Assembly (NCBI GenBank): GCA_025356015.1
Contig: JANXYO010000121.1
Coordinates: forward strand, 1-63,006
From: Spirochaetaceae bacterium
GTDB taxonomy: Bacteria > Spirochaetota > Spirochaetia > Treponematales > Rectinemataceae
DNA: 63,006 nt
Reading direction: 5' to 3'
Shown here: positions 45,401 through 55,821 of the stretch, piece by piece
How the letters are laid out: every line of letters begins with the position of its first letter
Numbering within the stretch: the stretch's first letter is position 1
Made by a program: the position numbers and the translations under genes
Notes under the pieces: model-generated
The model's input: the letters and a program-made list of their open reading frames with translations, nothing else
Told to the model about the DNA's origin: nothing
Databases searched by the model: none

Positions 45401-46246
45401 CTATTCCCCGCGGAGAAAGGCGAGGGCCGCGTATTCGACGAGGCGCTCTTCCTGCGATTCCCTGCATGCCGAGGAGTCGTGGCGGCCCAGGAGGACGGAT
45501 CGGGTCCCTTCCGCGAGGGAAGAGGACATGTAGGCCGCGATGCATCCGCCTCCGCAGGCGAAGGGCTCGTCCTTCGATCCCTGCTCGAGGAGGGAAGCCC
45601 AGTCCCGCGACTTGATCTGCTCGAGGATGCGCGTGGAGCGGGCGGCCGGGCCTTGGGCGTCGGCCCCTGCCGCGAGGTCTGAGGACATGACTACCAGGCA
45701 CTCATCGCGGCGCGGCCCGAAGACCATGCCGAGGGCCGCCGCGAGGGCCCTGACCGTCATCGGGCTGGGTTTGCCGAGGATGATCGGGATCAAGCTTGCC
45801 TCGGGGAAGAGCAGACGCATGAAGGGCAGCTGCACCTCGATGCCGTGCTCCTCGAAATGGGGGATGTCGCTCTCCTGGAAGACCGTGCCGCAGTCGCTCA
45901 GGTTCGAGACGAGGCGGCGGTCGACCCGTACCGGTCCGAGAGGCGTCGCGTAGTATTCGGATTCCGGGAGGTAGACAAGGGGGTCCTCGGCTCGATGCAG
46001 GGGCGCGAGGATTATCACGTGGCGCAGGCTCCGCCCCATGGCCGATTTCCAGGCGAGGGCGGCTAGGTCTCCCGAATAATCGAGGCCAGCGTGGGGGGAG
46101 ATGATCGCCGAGGCGGCTTTTGCCCTGGGCCTCGCCAGGGCGAGGAGGGCCCCGACCCGTTCCTCGAGTTCGGTCCTTTCCTCGGGATAGAAGAGCCCCG
46201 CGACGCTTGCTTCTCGTATCTTTGCTTTTCCGCTATTCTCAAGCAT
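45401..46246 (-). CDS. amrB: MEMO1-family protein (AmmeMemoRadiSam protein B)
   Basis: The MEMO1 family is related to class III extradiol dioxygenases. The 281-residue protein has SPHAGLDYSGDLA, APLHRAEDP, HFEEHGIEVQLPFM, MSSDL and CGGGCIAAY near the usual places. The SSDLSHY motif of most members reads SSDLAAG, so one usual His is missing. The Cys of DSSACRES could be the conserved late Cys. It heads the amrB-amrA operon and has a leaderless promoter. The third component, amrS, is at 58667-59740. Confidence 0.9.
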   Translation of the reverse strand: MLENSGKAKIREASVAGLFYPEERTELEERVGALLALARPRAKAASAIISPHAGLDYSGDLAALAWKSAMGRSLRHVIILAPLHRAEDPLVYLPESEYYATPLGPVRVDRRLVSNLSDCGTVFQESDIPHFEEHGIEVQLPFMRLLFPEASLIPIILGKPSPMTVRALAAALGMVFGPRRDECLVVMSSDLAAGADAQGPAARSTRILEQIKSRDWASLLEQGSKDEPFACGGGCIAAYMSSSLAEGTRSVLLGRHDSSACRESQEERLVEYAALAFLRGE

Positions 46247-46253
46247 AGGTCTA

Positions 46254-46281
46254 AGTATAGGCGTGCGGTCGGCACATTCAA
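46254..46281 (-). promoter_or_regulatory. Leaderless amrB promoter
   Basis: On the minus strand TTGAAT (46281-46276), 16 bases, TATACT (46259-46254). The -10 ends 7 bases before ATG 46246, so transcription should begin at the start codon; no Shine-Dalgarno sequence is present. Confidence 0.68.
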
Positions 46282-46312
46282 GCTACGAGCGGCGCCGGAG
46301 GGGCTAGGGCTA

Positions 46313-47692
46313 GTGCGGGTCCTCATCGTCGATGACGAAAAACGCCTGGGTGAGGCCCTGGCCGAATACCTCGGGCCAGAAGGGATCGAGGTAAAGACGG
46401 CCCTGGACGGCCTCGCCGGCAAGAGGCTCCTCGAGGAGGAGCCCTTCGATGTCCTCCTCACCGACCTCAGGATGCCGGGACTCGATGGCCTCGACCTGCT
46501 CAAGTGGGCCAGGGAAGAGGGACCTGCCCTTCCCGTCATGGTCATGTCGGCCCACGGGGAGATCCGCGACGCGGTGTCCGCCCTCAGGCTGGGCGCCTGT
46601 GACTATCTCGTCAAGCCATTTGATCCCGAAGAGCTGGTCATGCGCCTCCACAAGGCAGTCGGAGAGCGACGCTCCCGCGACGCCCTGGAGGCGGGGAAGC
46701 GGAGCTACGGAGATGGGGTCAGCCTCGTAGGGGAGAGCCCCGCCATACAGGAGGTCCTCAGGCTCATCGACAAGGCGGGTCCGGCCACCTCGACAGTCCT
46801 CATCACCGGGGAAAGCGGCACGGGCAAGGAAGTCGCCGCGCGGCTGATCCATGAGAGCTCGGGCAGGCAGGGGCCCTTAGTCGCCGTGAATCTCGGAGCC
46901 CTGCCCGAAAACCTCATCGAAAGCGAGCTCTTCGGCTACGAGAAGGGAGCCTTCACCGGGGCCGAGGGAAGAAAGGTCGGACTCTTCGAGACCGCCCACG
47001 ACGGCACCCTCTTCCTCGACGAGATCGGGGAGCTGCCCCTGCATCTGCAGGTAAAGATCCTCAGGGCCATCCAGGAGCGCAAGGTGCAGAGGCTCGGTGG
47101 CCTCAGGGGCGTTCCCGTGGACGCCAGGCTTGTCGCCGCGACCAACCGCGATCTCGAGGCGGCGGTGAGGGAAGGCCGCTTCAGGGAAGACCTCTACTAC
47201 CGCATCAACGTGATCCGGATACACATGCCGCCACTTCGGGAGCGGGGAGGCGACGTGCCCCTTCTCGCGGGATACTTCCTCGGCAAGATAGCGGCCGAGC
47301 TTGGCCGCAAGATCGACGGCTTTTCCCCCGGAGCCCTGGCCCTCCTCGAGCACCACCGCTTTCCCGGCAACGTCCGGGAACTCGAAAACGCCATCGAGCG
47401 CTCCCTCATCCTCTCCGAGGGCTCGGTCATCGCAGCGAGGGACCTCCAGTTCTTCGCGCCTTCCTTGGGTGCGGGGGGCAACGGGGATTCCTCGACACGC
47501 GGCGGGGGAGCCTCCCTCCTCGACTCGGGTGAGGCCATGAGTCTCGCCGAGCTCGAGCGCCGCGCCATCGCCTCGGCCTTGGCTCGCAACTCCTACCACA
47601 GAGAGAGGACGGCCGCCGAGCTCGGCATCAGCCGAAGGACCCTGCTCAACAAGATCAAGGAATACGGCCTGGAGTCTTCCCGGAACCCCTAA
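46313..47692 (+). CDS. NtrC-family sigma54-dependent response regulator
   Basis: A 459-residue activator with receiver, AAA+ and Fis-type DNA-binding domains. The receiver has VDDEKRLG, the phospho-acceptor Asp in LLTDLRMPG and the Lys in DYLVKPFDP. The AAA+ domain has GESGTGKE, the sigma54 loop GAFTGA (ESELFGYEKGAFTGAEG) and RLVAATNRDLE. The C-terminus ends in TAAELGISRRTLLNKIKEYGL. GTG 46313 has GGAGGGG nine bases ahead. No histidine kinase is adjacent, and no clear -24/-12 promoter is seen nearby, so its targets are elsewhere. Confidence 0.95.
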   Translation: MRVLIVDDEKRLGEALAEYLGPEGIEVKTALDGLAGKRLLEEEPFDVLLTDLRMPGLDGLDLLKWAREEGPALPVMVMSAHGEIRDAVSALRLGACDYLVKPFDPEELVMRLHKAVGERRSRDALEAGKRSYGDGVSLVGESPAIQEVLRLIDKAGPATSTVLITGESGTGKEVAARLIHESSGRQGPLVAVNLGALPENLIESELFGYEKGAFTGAEGRKVGLFETAHDGTLFLDEIGELPLHLQVKILRAIQERKVQRLGGLRGVPVDARLVAATNRDLEAAVREGRFREDLYYRINVIRIHMPPLRERGGDVPLLAGYFLGKIAAELGRKIDGFSPGALALLEHHRFPGNVRELENAIERSLILSEGSVIAARDLQFFAPSLGAGGNGDSSTRGGGASLLDSGEAMSLAELERRAIASALARNSYHRERTAAELGISRRTLLNKIKEYGLESSRNP

Positions 47693-47698
47693 AGGCTC

Positions 47699-47711
47699 CC
47701 GGAGTCCGGGC
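47699..47711. terminator. Small hairpin between convergent genes
   Basis: CCCGG, AGT and CCGGG form a 5-bp stem in the 23-base gap between the convergent regulator and macro-domain genes. It lacks a T-run, so it is only a weak candidate for bidirectional termination. Confidence 0.3.
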
Positions 47712-47715
47712 CCGA

Positions 47716-48261
47716 TCAGAGTGTGGCGGCGTGGAAGATGGCGGCGTCGGCCTGGCTGGAGAACACGAGGGTGACGGTCTTTGGAAGCTCGCTCTGGGCC
47801 AGGAACTCAGATATCGCCGCGAAGGCGACGCGGGCGGCGCCGTCCTTCGGGTAGCCATAGGCCCCGGTCGATATCGCCGGGAAGGCGATCGAGGCGAATC
47901 CCCGTGCCGAGGCGAGGAGGAGGCAGCTGTGGTAGCAGGAGGCCAGTATGCCACTCTCGCCTCGCGAGCCGCCCCGCCAGACCGGCCCCACGGTATGGAT
48001 GACGGCGCCGGCGGCCAATCTCCCGCTCACCGTCAGCACGGCCCTTCCAGCTGGCAGGCCATCTGGCCAGGTCGCGGCCCTGATCTCGCGGCAGGCCTCG
48101 AGGATCGCCGGCCCCCCGGCGCTGTGGATCGCGCCGTCGACCCCGCCCCCACCGAGGAGGCTGGAATTCGCCGCGTTGACTATCGCATGACCCTCGAACT
48201 CCGTGATGTCGCCTCGGGCAAGCAGGATCCTGCCGCCAGCGATATCACCAAGATGTTCCAT
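47716..48261 (-). CDS. Macro-domain protein (ADP-ribose derivative hydrolase)
   Basis: Macro domains bind ADP-ribose and many hydrolyse O-acetyl-ADP-ribose or ADP-ribosyl groups. The 181-residue protein has GDITEFEGHAIVNAANSSL, GGGGVDGAIHSAGG (the catalytic-type loop with Asn and Gly-Val-Asp) and FPAISTGAYGYP, matching the MacroD/YmdB class. ATG 48261 is preceded by GGAGGAGGG, which lies in the end of thiQ; the gap to the thiQ stop is 4 bases. It is therefore the last gene of the thiamine transport operon, under the TPP riboswitch. A role in thiamine use is not established. Confidence 0.9.
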   Translation of the reverse strand: MEHLGDIAGGRILLARGDITEFEGHAIVNAANSSLLGGGGVDGAIHSAGGPAILEACREIRAATWPDGLPAGRAVLTVSGRLAAGAVIHTVGPVWRGGSRGESGILASCYHSCLLLASARGFASIAFPAISTGAYGYPKDGAARVAFAAISEFLAQSELPKTVTLVFSSQADAAIFHAATL

Positions 48262-48265
48262 CGAC

Positions 48266-49309
48266 TCATCCCTCCTCCGTGACAAGCATACATCTGTCCG
48301 GAGGAATATCGAAGCACAGGTTCTCGCCCCTTCTGGGCATGGCCCCCGGGTCGAGGTCAAGCTCGAGGATGAGCTGGCCGCAATCCATTACGACTCGTCT
48401 GCATCGCCCGAGGAAGGATGCCGACACGACCCTGCCCCTCAGGGTGTTGGGCCTACCCGCCTCGGCCCAGGGAAGGAGGTTCCCGGCATCGGCCGCGAAG
48501 AACAGGGCCAGCCTTCCTGGCCCCCCGGGCCCGACTCCGATCGGCCAGGCGAAATCTCCAAGGGCGGTCCGCAGGAGCCCAGGCGAGCCCGGTTCGGCAG
48601 GGATCACGGGCCCTCGGCCCACGAAGCGGGCGGTGGAGGCCAGCCTCGGCCTAAGGTAGACCTCCTCGGGGCTGCCCGTTTCGGTGATCCTTCCGTTCTC
48701 CATAAGGTAGACGCGGTCGGCGATGGCAAGGGCCTCTTCCACATCATGGGTGACGTGAAGGGCCATCACTCCCGCTTCCCTGAGCCTTTCGGCGATCTCC
48801 CCGCGAAGTCGCCTTCGCAGGCCGGCATCCAGGGATGAGAGGGGCTCGTCCAGGAGGACAAGCCGCGGTTCGGCCGCGAGAGTCCTGGCGAGGGCGACCC
48901 GCTGCTGTTCTCCGCCCGAGAGCGAGGAAGGCTGTCTTTCAAGGAGGGCCGAGAGGCCAAGGGAGGAGGCGAGCAGCCTTGCCTTGGCCTCCCGCCCTGC
49001 CCTTGGCTCGCCCCTCATCCTGGGCCCGTACTCGATGTTCCTCAAGGCGCTCATGTTTGGAAACAGCGCGAAGTCCTGGAAGACAAGGCCCACTCCCCTG
49101 GCCTCAGGTGGGAGGGAATCAAGCCTCCTGCCCTCAAGCTCGATGCTTCCAGCCTCGGGATGCTCCAGGCCGGCGACAAGGCGCAGGAGGGTGGACTTCC
49201 CACAGCCAGAGGGACCGAGGATGGCGCCTATCGCCCCCGATGCGAGCTCGAGATCGACATTCAGGGCGAAATCGCCCATGGTCCTGGCGAGTCCCCTAAG
49301 CTCGAGCAT
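48266..49309 (-). CDS. thiQ: Thiamine ABC transporter ATP-binding protein
   Basis: The 347-residue ATPase has GPSGCGKST (Walker A), LSGGEQQRVALARTLA (signature) and RLVLLDEPLSSLD (Walker B), and the switch His in LHVTHDVEEAL. The C-terminal extension (about 240-347) resembles the TOBE-type regulatory domain of FbpC/PotA-type ATPases, whereas classical ThiQ is shorter (about 230). Its start overlaps the thiP end by 14 bases. Specificity for thiamine is taken from thiB and the riboswitch. Confidence 0.9.
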   Translation of the reverse strand: MLELRGLARTMGDFALNVDLELASGAIGAILGPSGCGKSTLLRLVAGLEHPEAGSIELEGRRLDSLPPEARGVGLVFQDFALFPNMSALRNIEYGPRMRGEPRAGREAKARLLASSLGLSALLERQPSSLSGGEQQRVALARTLAAEPRLVLLDEPLSSLDAGLRRRLRGEIAERLREAGVMALHVTHDVEEALAIADRVYLMENGRITETGSPEEVYLRPRLASTARFVGRGPVIPAEPGSPGLLRTALGDFAWPIGVGPGGPGRLALFFAADAGNLLPWAEAGRPNTLRGRVVSASFLGRCRRVVMDCGQLILELDLDPGAMPRRGENLCFDIPPDRCMLVTEEG

Positions 49310-50936
49310 CTGAGCCTCCGTCCTTTGCGAAGAATACCAGGCCGGTCATCAGGGCCAGCACAAGGCCGGCGGCGCAGGCTTCGGAAAAACGGTAGGAGGA
49401 AGTGAGGCGGTACATGAGGATGGGAATCGGCTGGAAGCTCCCCCTTCCGAGGACCAGGGGGGCGTTGAGATCGCCTGCCGATATGGCGAAGGAGAAGGCT
49501 CCGGCCGCGAGGATGGCGGGGGCGACCGCGGGGAACTTTATGGTGAGCGTGGCCCGCAAGGCCGAGGCCCCAAGGGTCCTAGCGGCGAGGCCGGGCCCAG
49601 GCTCTAGGGTCGCCAGGGCCCCCGAGACCGACTTGATGACGAAGGGAAGGGCCGTGAAGGCGAGGACGGGAACCACGAGGGCGTTGCCCCCGTCGGGGAA
49701 GATGAGGGACCAGCCGAGGGCTGCCACGATGCCCGATATCGCGAGTGGCAGGCCGGCGAGGCCCCTGCCTCGGAAGTCCTTCCGGCCCATGCCCACAGCC
49801 GCGAGGCTCCCGGCGAAGGCCGCGAGGAAGGCCGCGGGAAGGGCGGTGACAGCGGTGTCGGCGAGGGATGAAAGAAAGCCGGCCCTGGCGAACAGCCTCG
49901 CGAAATTTCCGAATCCCGCGCGGGCGGCCTCTCCTGGCGGGCCGCTGACGGTGAAGGCCTCGACGGCGAGGGCGGCCAGTGGACCGAAAAAGAAGACAGC
50001 GATGAGGCTGGCGTAGGCCAGGAGGGCGATGGCCGACCAGCCTGCCGGCCTCTCCCGCTTCACAGGTGTGCCCCCCCTTCTCGCGGCGGAATTCTTGCCC
50101 TCGGCCAGGCCGATGAGGGCGACCACGGCCATTGCCACGGCGCTTTCCAGCAGTGCTATCGCGGCCGCCCCGCTTGGGTCGGCCTCGATCCGGGCGCGGC
50201 GGTACACCTCGACCTCGAGGGTCGAGCCGGTGAGGCCGCCGAAGACAAGGACGACTGCGAAGCTGAAAAAGCAGAACAGGAAGGCCAAGCCAGTCGCCTG
50301 GGCGATGGCCGGGGCGAGGGAAGGCAGGGTGCCCGTTGCGAAGGCCCTGAGCCTCCCCGCGCCTAGGAGACGTGCCGATTCCTCGCGGTCGCGCGGGATG
50401 CGCGCCCAGACCTCGCCGACGGTCTGCAGCACTATGGGGAAATTGTAGAAGCCGTGGACCAGGACGATCCCCCAGAAGCCGTACAGGAAGGTAAAGGGAG
50501 GCTCGGACAGGCCGAAGGCCATCATCGAGAGGCGGTTGATCCAGCCCGACCTTCCGAAGTACAGGACAAAGGAGAGGACCACGAGGAGGGGTGGCACGCT
50601 GAAGGGTACGGCGGACAGGGCCTTGAGCAGCCTCCTTCCGGGAAAGTCGTAGTGCGCGACGAGCCATGCGCCGGGAAGGCCAAGGGCGAGGGCCGCGAGC
50701 GCGCTCATCAGGGCCTGCTCGAGGCTGAAGGCGAGGGCGCGCGCGTTGCGCGGAACCGTGAGAGCCTGGCCGGCCGCGGCGAAGGGGGAGAGGAGGCCGG
50801 CGCCCGGGCCGGCTCCCGCCATCGAGCCGTAGGCGATGGCCGCCACGGGGGCCAGGGCGAGGGCGACGACCGCGGCGAGGACAAGCCTCGGCCCGATGAT
50901 CCCGGGCCGGGCCAGATCCGGCTTTGCCGGCTTCAC
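49296..50936 (-). CDS. thiP: Thiamine ABC transporter permease (fused two-domain)
   Basis: The 546-residue protein has about 12 membrane helices and two copies of the binding-protein-dependent permease domain, as in ThiP and iron(III) permeases. The EAA-type loops occur in ESARLLGAGRLRAFATGTLPSLAP (first half, quoted in part) and AARTLGASALRATLTIKFP (second half). GTG 50936 overlaps the thiB stop (GTGA). A longer frame reaching 51104 would begin inside thiB and is rejected. Confidence 0.92.
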   Translation of the reverse strand: MKPAKPDLARPGIIGPRLVLAAVVALALAPVAAIAYGSMAGAGPGAGLLSPFAAAGQALTVPRNARALAFSLEQALMSALAALALGLPGAWLVAHYDFPGRRLLKALSAVPFSVPPLLVVLSFVLYFGRSGWINRLSMMAFGLSEPPFTFLYGFWGIVLVHGFYNFPIVLQTVGEVWARIPRDREESARLLGAGRLRAFATGTLPSLAPAIAQATGLAFLFCFFSFAVVLVFGGLTGSTLEVEVYRRARIEADPSGAAAIALLESAVAMAVVALIGLAEGKNSAARRGGTPVKRERPAGWSAIALLAYASLIAVFFFGPLAALAVEAFTVSGPPGEAARAGFGNFARLFARAGFLSSLADTAVTALPAAFLAAFAGSLAAVGMGRKDFRGRGLAGLPLAISGIVAALGWSLIFPDGGNALVVPVLAFTALPFVIKSVSGALATLEPGPGLAARTLGASALRATLTIKFPAVAPAILAAGAFSFAISAGDLNAPLVLGRGSFQPIPILMYRLTSSYRFSEACAAGLVLALMTGLVFFAKDGGSDARA

Positions 50937-51958
50937 TTCGAGGCTGAGAGGATGTCGGCAGCCAGGGGAGCGTCGGCGACGCTTGTCGCCGCGTCCGTGG
51001 CGAGGGTCTTCGCCGGCCTTATGGCCGCCGAGTAGCTGGCGGGGAGGACGGCCTTCGGATTGACCGGATACATCCACTGGGTGAGGGGAAGAAGCTGCTG
51101 GCATTCAGTGGAAACGAGGAAATCCATGAATTTCTCGGCGTTCCTCCGGTGTTTCGCGCCATTGAGGATGCCCGCGCCCTCGACCTGCATCACGTGGCCT
51201 TCGGGGAAACTCAAAGCCACGTAGCGGTCTGTCTTCTCCTCTTCCTTGTGATAGGCGGGGCTTGTCGCATATGAGAGGACAAGGGGCGCCTCCCCCTTGA
51301 TGAAGAGGCCGTAGCCGGCATCCCATCCTGGAGTCATCGCGAGGACGCTCGGTCTGAGCCTGGCCCAGTAGTCCTTCCACTGAGGCCCGTAGACGGCCTC
51401 GGTCCATGCCAGGAAGCCGAGTCCCGGTGTCGAGGTCCGTGGATCCATGATGATGAGCTTTTTCGCGAACGCGGGCCGGGTCAGATCCTCGAGGCTGGCC
51501 GGCGGCTTCGCGAGCTTCTGGCTGTCCCATATGATCGCGAAGTGGCCGTAGTCATAGGGCGTGAGCCGCCATGAGGAGTCGAGGACGAGCTCCTTCGCGA
51601 TGGAGTCGGCGCCTGCGGGCTTGTAGGCCGCGAAGAGCCTCGCGTCGAGGGCCTTCTTCCCGAGGATGTTGTCGAGGCCCAGGGCCACGTCGGCCTCCGG
51701 CCTGCCGGACTCGGTGATCAGGGCCGAGACGAGTTGGCCGCCGTCGCCCTTCGCCACGAACTTGACCTCGATGCCACTCTGCTTCTTGAAAGCCTCTGCC
51801 ACCTTGGGTCCGGCTCCCCAGTCTGCCACCCAGGAATCGTAGGTATAGACGAGGAGTTCCGGAGGCTCGGCCCTCGAGCAGGATGAAAGGGCAAGTACAA
51901 GGAATGAAAGGATGGTCAGGACGCGGCCGTAGACACGGCCGCATGTGCGGTAGCGCAT
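50933..51958 (-). CDS. thiB: Thiamine-binding lipoprotein of ABC transporter
   Basis: The solute-binding component that delivers thiamine or TPP to ThiPQ. The 341-residue protein has a lipoprotein signal (RVLTILSFLVLALSSC) and the ThiB-typical start LLVYTYDSWVADWGAGPKV, then GDGGQLVSALITE and DVALGLDN. ATG 51958 lies just after the GGAGGGAG of the riboswitch 3' strand. An upstream in-frame ATG at 51994 lies inside the aptamer and is rejected. Confidence 0.94.
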   Translation of the reverse strand: MRYRTCGRVYGRVLTILSFLVLALSSCSRAEPPELLVYTYDSWVADWGAGPKVAEAFKKQSGIEVKFVAKGDGGQLVSALITESGRPEADVALGLDNILGKKALDARLFAAYKPAGADSIAKELVLDSSWRLTPYDYGHFAIIWDSQKLAKPPASLEDLTRPAFAKKLIIMDPRTSTPGLGFLAWTEAVYGPQWKDYWARLRPSVLAMTPGWDAGYGLFIKGEAPLVLSYATSPAYHKEEEKTDRYVALSFPEGHVMQVEGAGILNGAKHRRNAEKFMDFLVSTECQQLLPLTQWMYPVNPKAVLPASYSAAIRPAKTLATDAATSVADAPLAADILSASK

Positions 51959-51960
51959 GG

Positions 51961-52073
51961 CTCCCTCCGCCGGCATTACCCGGATCAGGTTCATCGGGTG
52001 TCATCTCAGGCGCGGCCCTCGCGCGAAGCCGAAGCCCCACGCTACCCAACGGGCGGACCGCACCACCCCGGTA
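51961..52073 (-). promoter_or_regulatory. TPP riboswitch (THI element) upstream of thiB
   Basis: On the minus strand the aptamer has the 5' GGGGTG (52069-52064), the pyrimidine-sensing CTGAGAT, and the diphosphate-binding half ACCC-GATGAACCTGATCC-GGGTAATGCC followed by GCGGAGGGAG. These are the conserved blocks of the TPP class. An extra arm (about 52010-52060) corresponds to the variable P3a. The GGAGGGAG at the 3' end is also the thiB ribosome-binding site, so TPP binding should hide it and lower translation initiation. Confidence 0.95.
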
Positions 52074-52079
52074 GGATGA

Positions 52080-52109
52080 AAGATAGGTCCCCGCGAGGCT
52101 TCAAGTCAA
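52080..52109 (-). promoter_or_regulatory. thiBPQ promoter
   Basis: TTGACT (52109-52104), 18 bases, TATCTT (52085-52080) on the minus strand. The start is predicted near 52073, so the RNA begins directly with the aptamer. The -35 box contains the TGA stop codon of lon. Confidence 0.75.
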
Positions 52110-54570
52110 GCGGGCGGGTTTTCGGTGGATGGCCCTTCTGGTGGCTTTGGCTTGGTAGCTCGGCGAACCGGGCCGGCCTTCCTGGGGGTCCCTGCAGGGA
52201 AGAGGGCGGCGAGGGCTTCAGCGGCCGAGGACGCGAAGGTGAAGGAAAGCGCCTCTCGCACCTCGGCAGGAATGTCGTCGAGGTCCTTGCGGTTGCCGGC
52301 CGGGAGGATGACCTGTCTGATCTTGTTCCTATGTGCGGCCAGGAGCTTCTCCTTCACGCCGCCGACGGGTAGAACCCGGCCGGTGAGGGTTATCTCGCCC
52401 GTCATGGCAAAGCCGGGCTCGATCGCGACGCCGGTGAAGGCCGAGACCAGGGTCGCGACAAGGGTGATGCCGGCTGATGGCCCGTCCTTGGGTATCGCGC
52501 CCTCGGGGACATGGATGTGGATTGCCCGTTTCCTGAAGTCGGCCTCGACCAAGCCAAAGTCGGCCGCGCGTGAGCGGATAAAGCTCAGGGCGGCCCTGGC
52601 GCTTTCCTTCATGACATCGCCAAGGTTGCCGGTGAGGATGAGGCCTTCGTCGCCTTCGAAGATCAGGGCCTCGACCGGGAGGAGGGTCCCGCCCGATTCC
52701 GTCCAGGCCAGGCCGTAGCCGACACCGGCCTTGGGTTCCATGAAGACCAGGTCCTCTTCGCGTCGCCTCTTTCCGAGGAGGGAGTTGATGCGCTTCTGGG
52801 TGACCACCACCGACCAGGCCGAGAGTCCGTCGGAATCCTCGGCAAGGCCCTTTTCGACGGCCTCCTGCGCCAGCTTCCTCACCACGCGGGCGATCTCTCG
52901 CTCGAGGTTGCGCACTCCCGACTCCATCGTATAGTGGCGAACGATCTCGAGGATGGCGGCGTCACGGAACCTGACCTTGCTTCCGCCCAGCCCGTTCTCG
53001 GCGAGCTGCTTGGGCACTATGAACTTCCTAGCGATCTCGAGCTTCTCGAACTCGCTGTAGCCAGGGACCTCGATGACCTCCATTCGGTCGAGGAGGGGGT
53101 AGGGGATGCCGTGGAGGGAATTCGCGGTCGTTATGAACATCACGTTCGACAGGTCGTAGGGGAGCTCGAGGTAGTGGTCGGTGAAGGTCGAGTTCTGCTC
53201 CGGATCGAGGACCTCGAGCAGGGCCGATCCCGGGTCGCCCCTGAAGTCCGAGGACATCTTGTCGATCTCGTCGAGGAGGAAGACCGGGTTTGTCGTACCC
53301 GACTTCTTCATGGACTGGATGATCTTGCCAGGGAGGGCTCCGACATAGGTCTTCCTGTGGCCGCGGATCTCGGCCTCGTCACGCAGGCCCCCCAGGCTGA
53401 TCCGGACGAAGGAGCGGTCAAGGGCCCGCGCGACGGAGCGTCCGAGGGATGTCTTGCCCGTCCCCGGCGCGCCCACGAGACAGAGTATCGGCCCCCTGGC
53501 ACGCTCGGAAAGCTGGCGAACGGCGATGAACTCAAGGATGCGCTCCTTGGGCTTCTCCATCCCGTAGTGGTCCTCGTCGAGGACCCGGGCTGCGCGCCTA
53601 AGGTCGTGGTTGTCCTTGCTCTTCTCGGACCAGGGAAGGTCGGCGAGCCACTCCGAATACACCCTAAGGACCCCCGCCTCGGGGGAGAAGGGCTGTAGCT
53701 TGGCGAGCCTCGAGAGCTCCCTGCGCGCCTTGTCGAGCACTTCCTTGGGAGGATTCTTGGCCAGCAGGCTACGCTCGATTTCCTTGACTTCGGACTCTTC
53801 CCCGTCCTTGCCGAGCTCCCTGTTTATCTCCTTGAGCTGCTCCTGGAGGAAGTACTCGCGCTGGTTGCGGTCGAGGCGGTTCTTGACCTTGGCGCTGATC
53901 TTCCTCTGGAGGTTGAGAAGCTCAATCTCGCTCTCGAGGGCCGCCTCGACGCACTCGAGGCGTGCGTTTGGATCCTCGCCTGCGAGAAGTTCCTGCTTTT
54001 TCTCGCTCTTGATGGGGAGGGCATTACCCACGAGATCGCACAACTCATTCGGCGACTCGGACTTCTCGGCGGCGGTGACCACGTCGGCCGGTATCTTCTT
54101 CGCGAGCTCGGCGTACTGGGCGAAGGAGCGCCTCACCAGGCGCAGCGAGGCGTCGGACTGGCCGTCCTTCTGCGCCTCTCCCTTCGCGGGGGCTTTCCCG
54201 GCCTCGCCATCCATGGGCTCGACGACGGCGGCCAGATGGTCCTTCCTGAACACGGTCCGCTTCACCCTCACCCGCGACTCGCCCTCAACGAGAAGGCGTA
54301 TCGAGCCGTCCGCGAGCCTGACCTGCTGGACGATACGGGCGATCGTGGCTACTCCGTGGACCTCAATCTCGGCGCTCTTCTCGTCGCCGAGGCTCTTGAG
54401 GAGGGCCGCGACTACCCGCTTCTCCCCGCGAAGCGCCTCTTCGACCGCCGCCACCGCGAATTTCGTGCTTGCGAGGAGGGGTACTATCGCCTTGGGGAAC
54501 ACGACCGCATCGCGGACATAGACCAGGGGAAGCTCGAGGGTCGAGCTTCCCCGTATTGCCTCTATGAGGT

Positions 54571-54574
<4 letters not shown>
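52106..54574 (-). CDS. lon: ATP-dependent protease Lon
   Basis: Lon unfolds and degrades damaged and regulatory proteins. The 822-residue protein has the N-terminal substrate domain ([20 protein letters not shown]), a coiled coil, the AAA+ module with [11 protein letters not shown] near 370 and [10 protein letters not shown], and the Ser-Lys protease domain with the nucleophile in KDGPSAGIT near 695 and the Lys in [11 protein letters not shown]. An 18-residue insertion-like stretch ([16 protein letters not shown]) sits in the N-domain. GTG 54574 overlaps the clpX stop (GTGA). It ends the tig-clpP-clpX-lon operon. Confidence 0.97.

Positions 54575-55798
<1,224 letters not shown>

Positions 55799-55821
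<23 letters not shown>

Noticed and set aside
46247-46312. A sigma54 promoter (-24 GG / -12 GC) for the regulator gene
   Set aside because: No TGGCAC-N5-TTGC pattern is present in the gap; only sigma70-like elements are visible.
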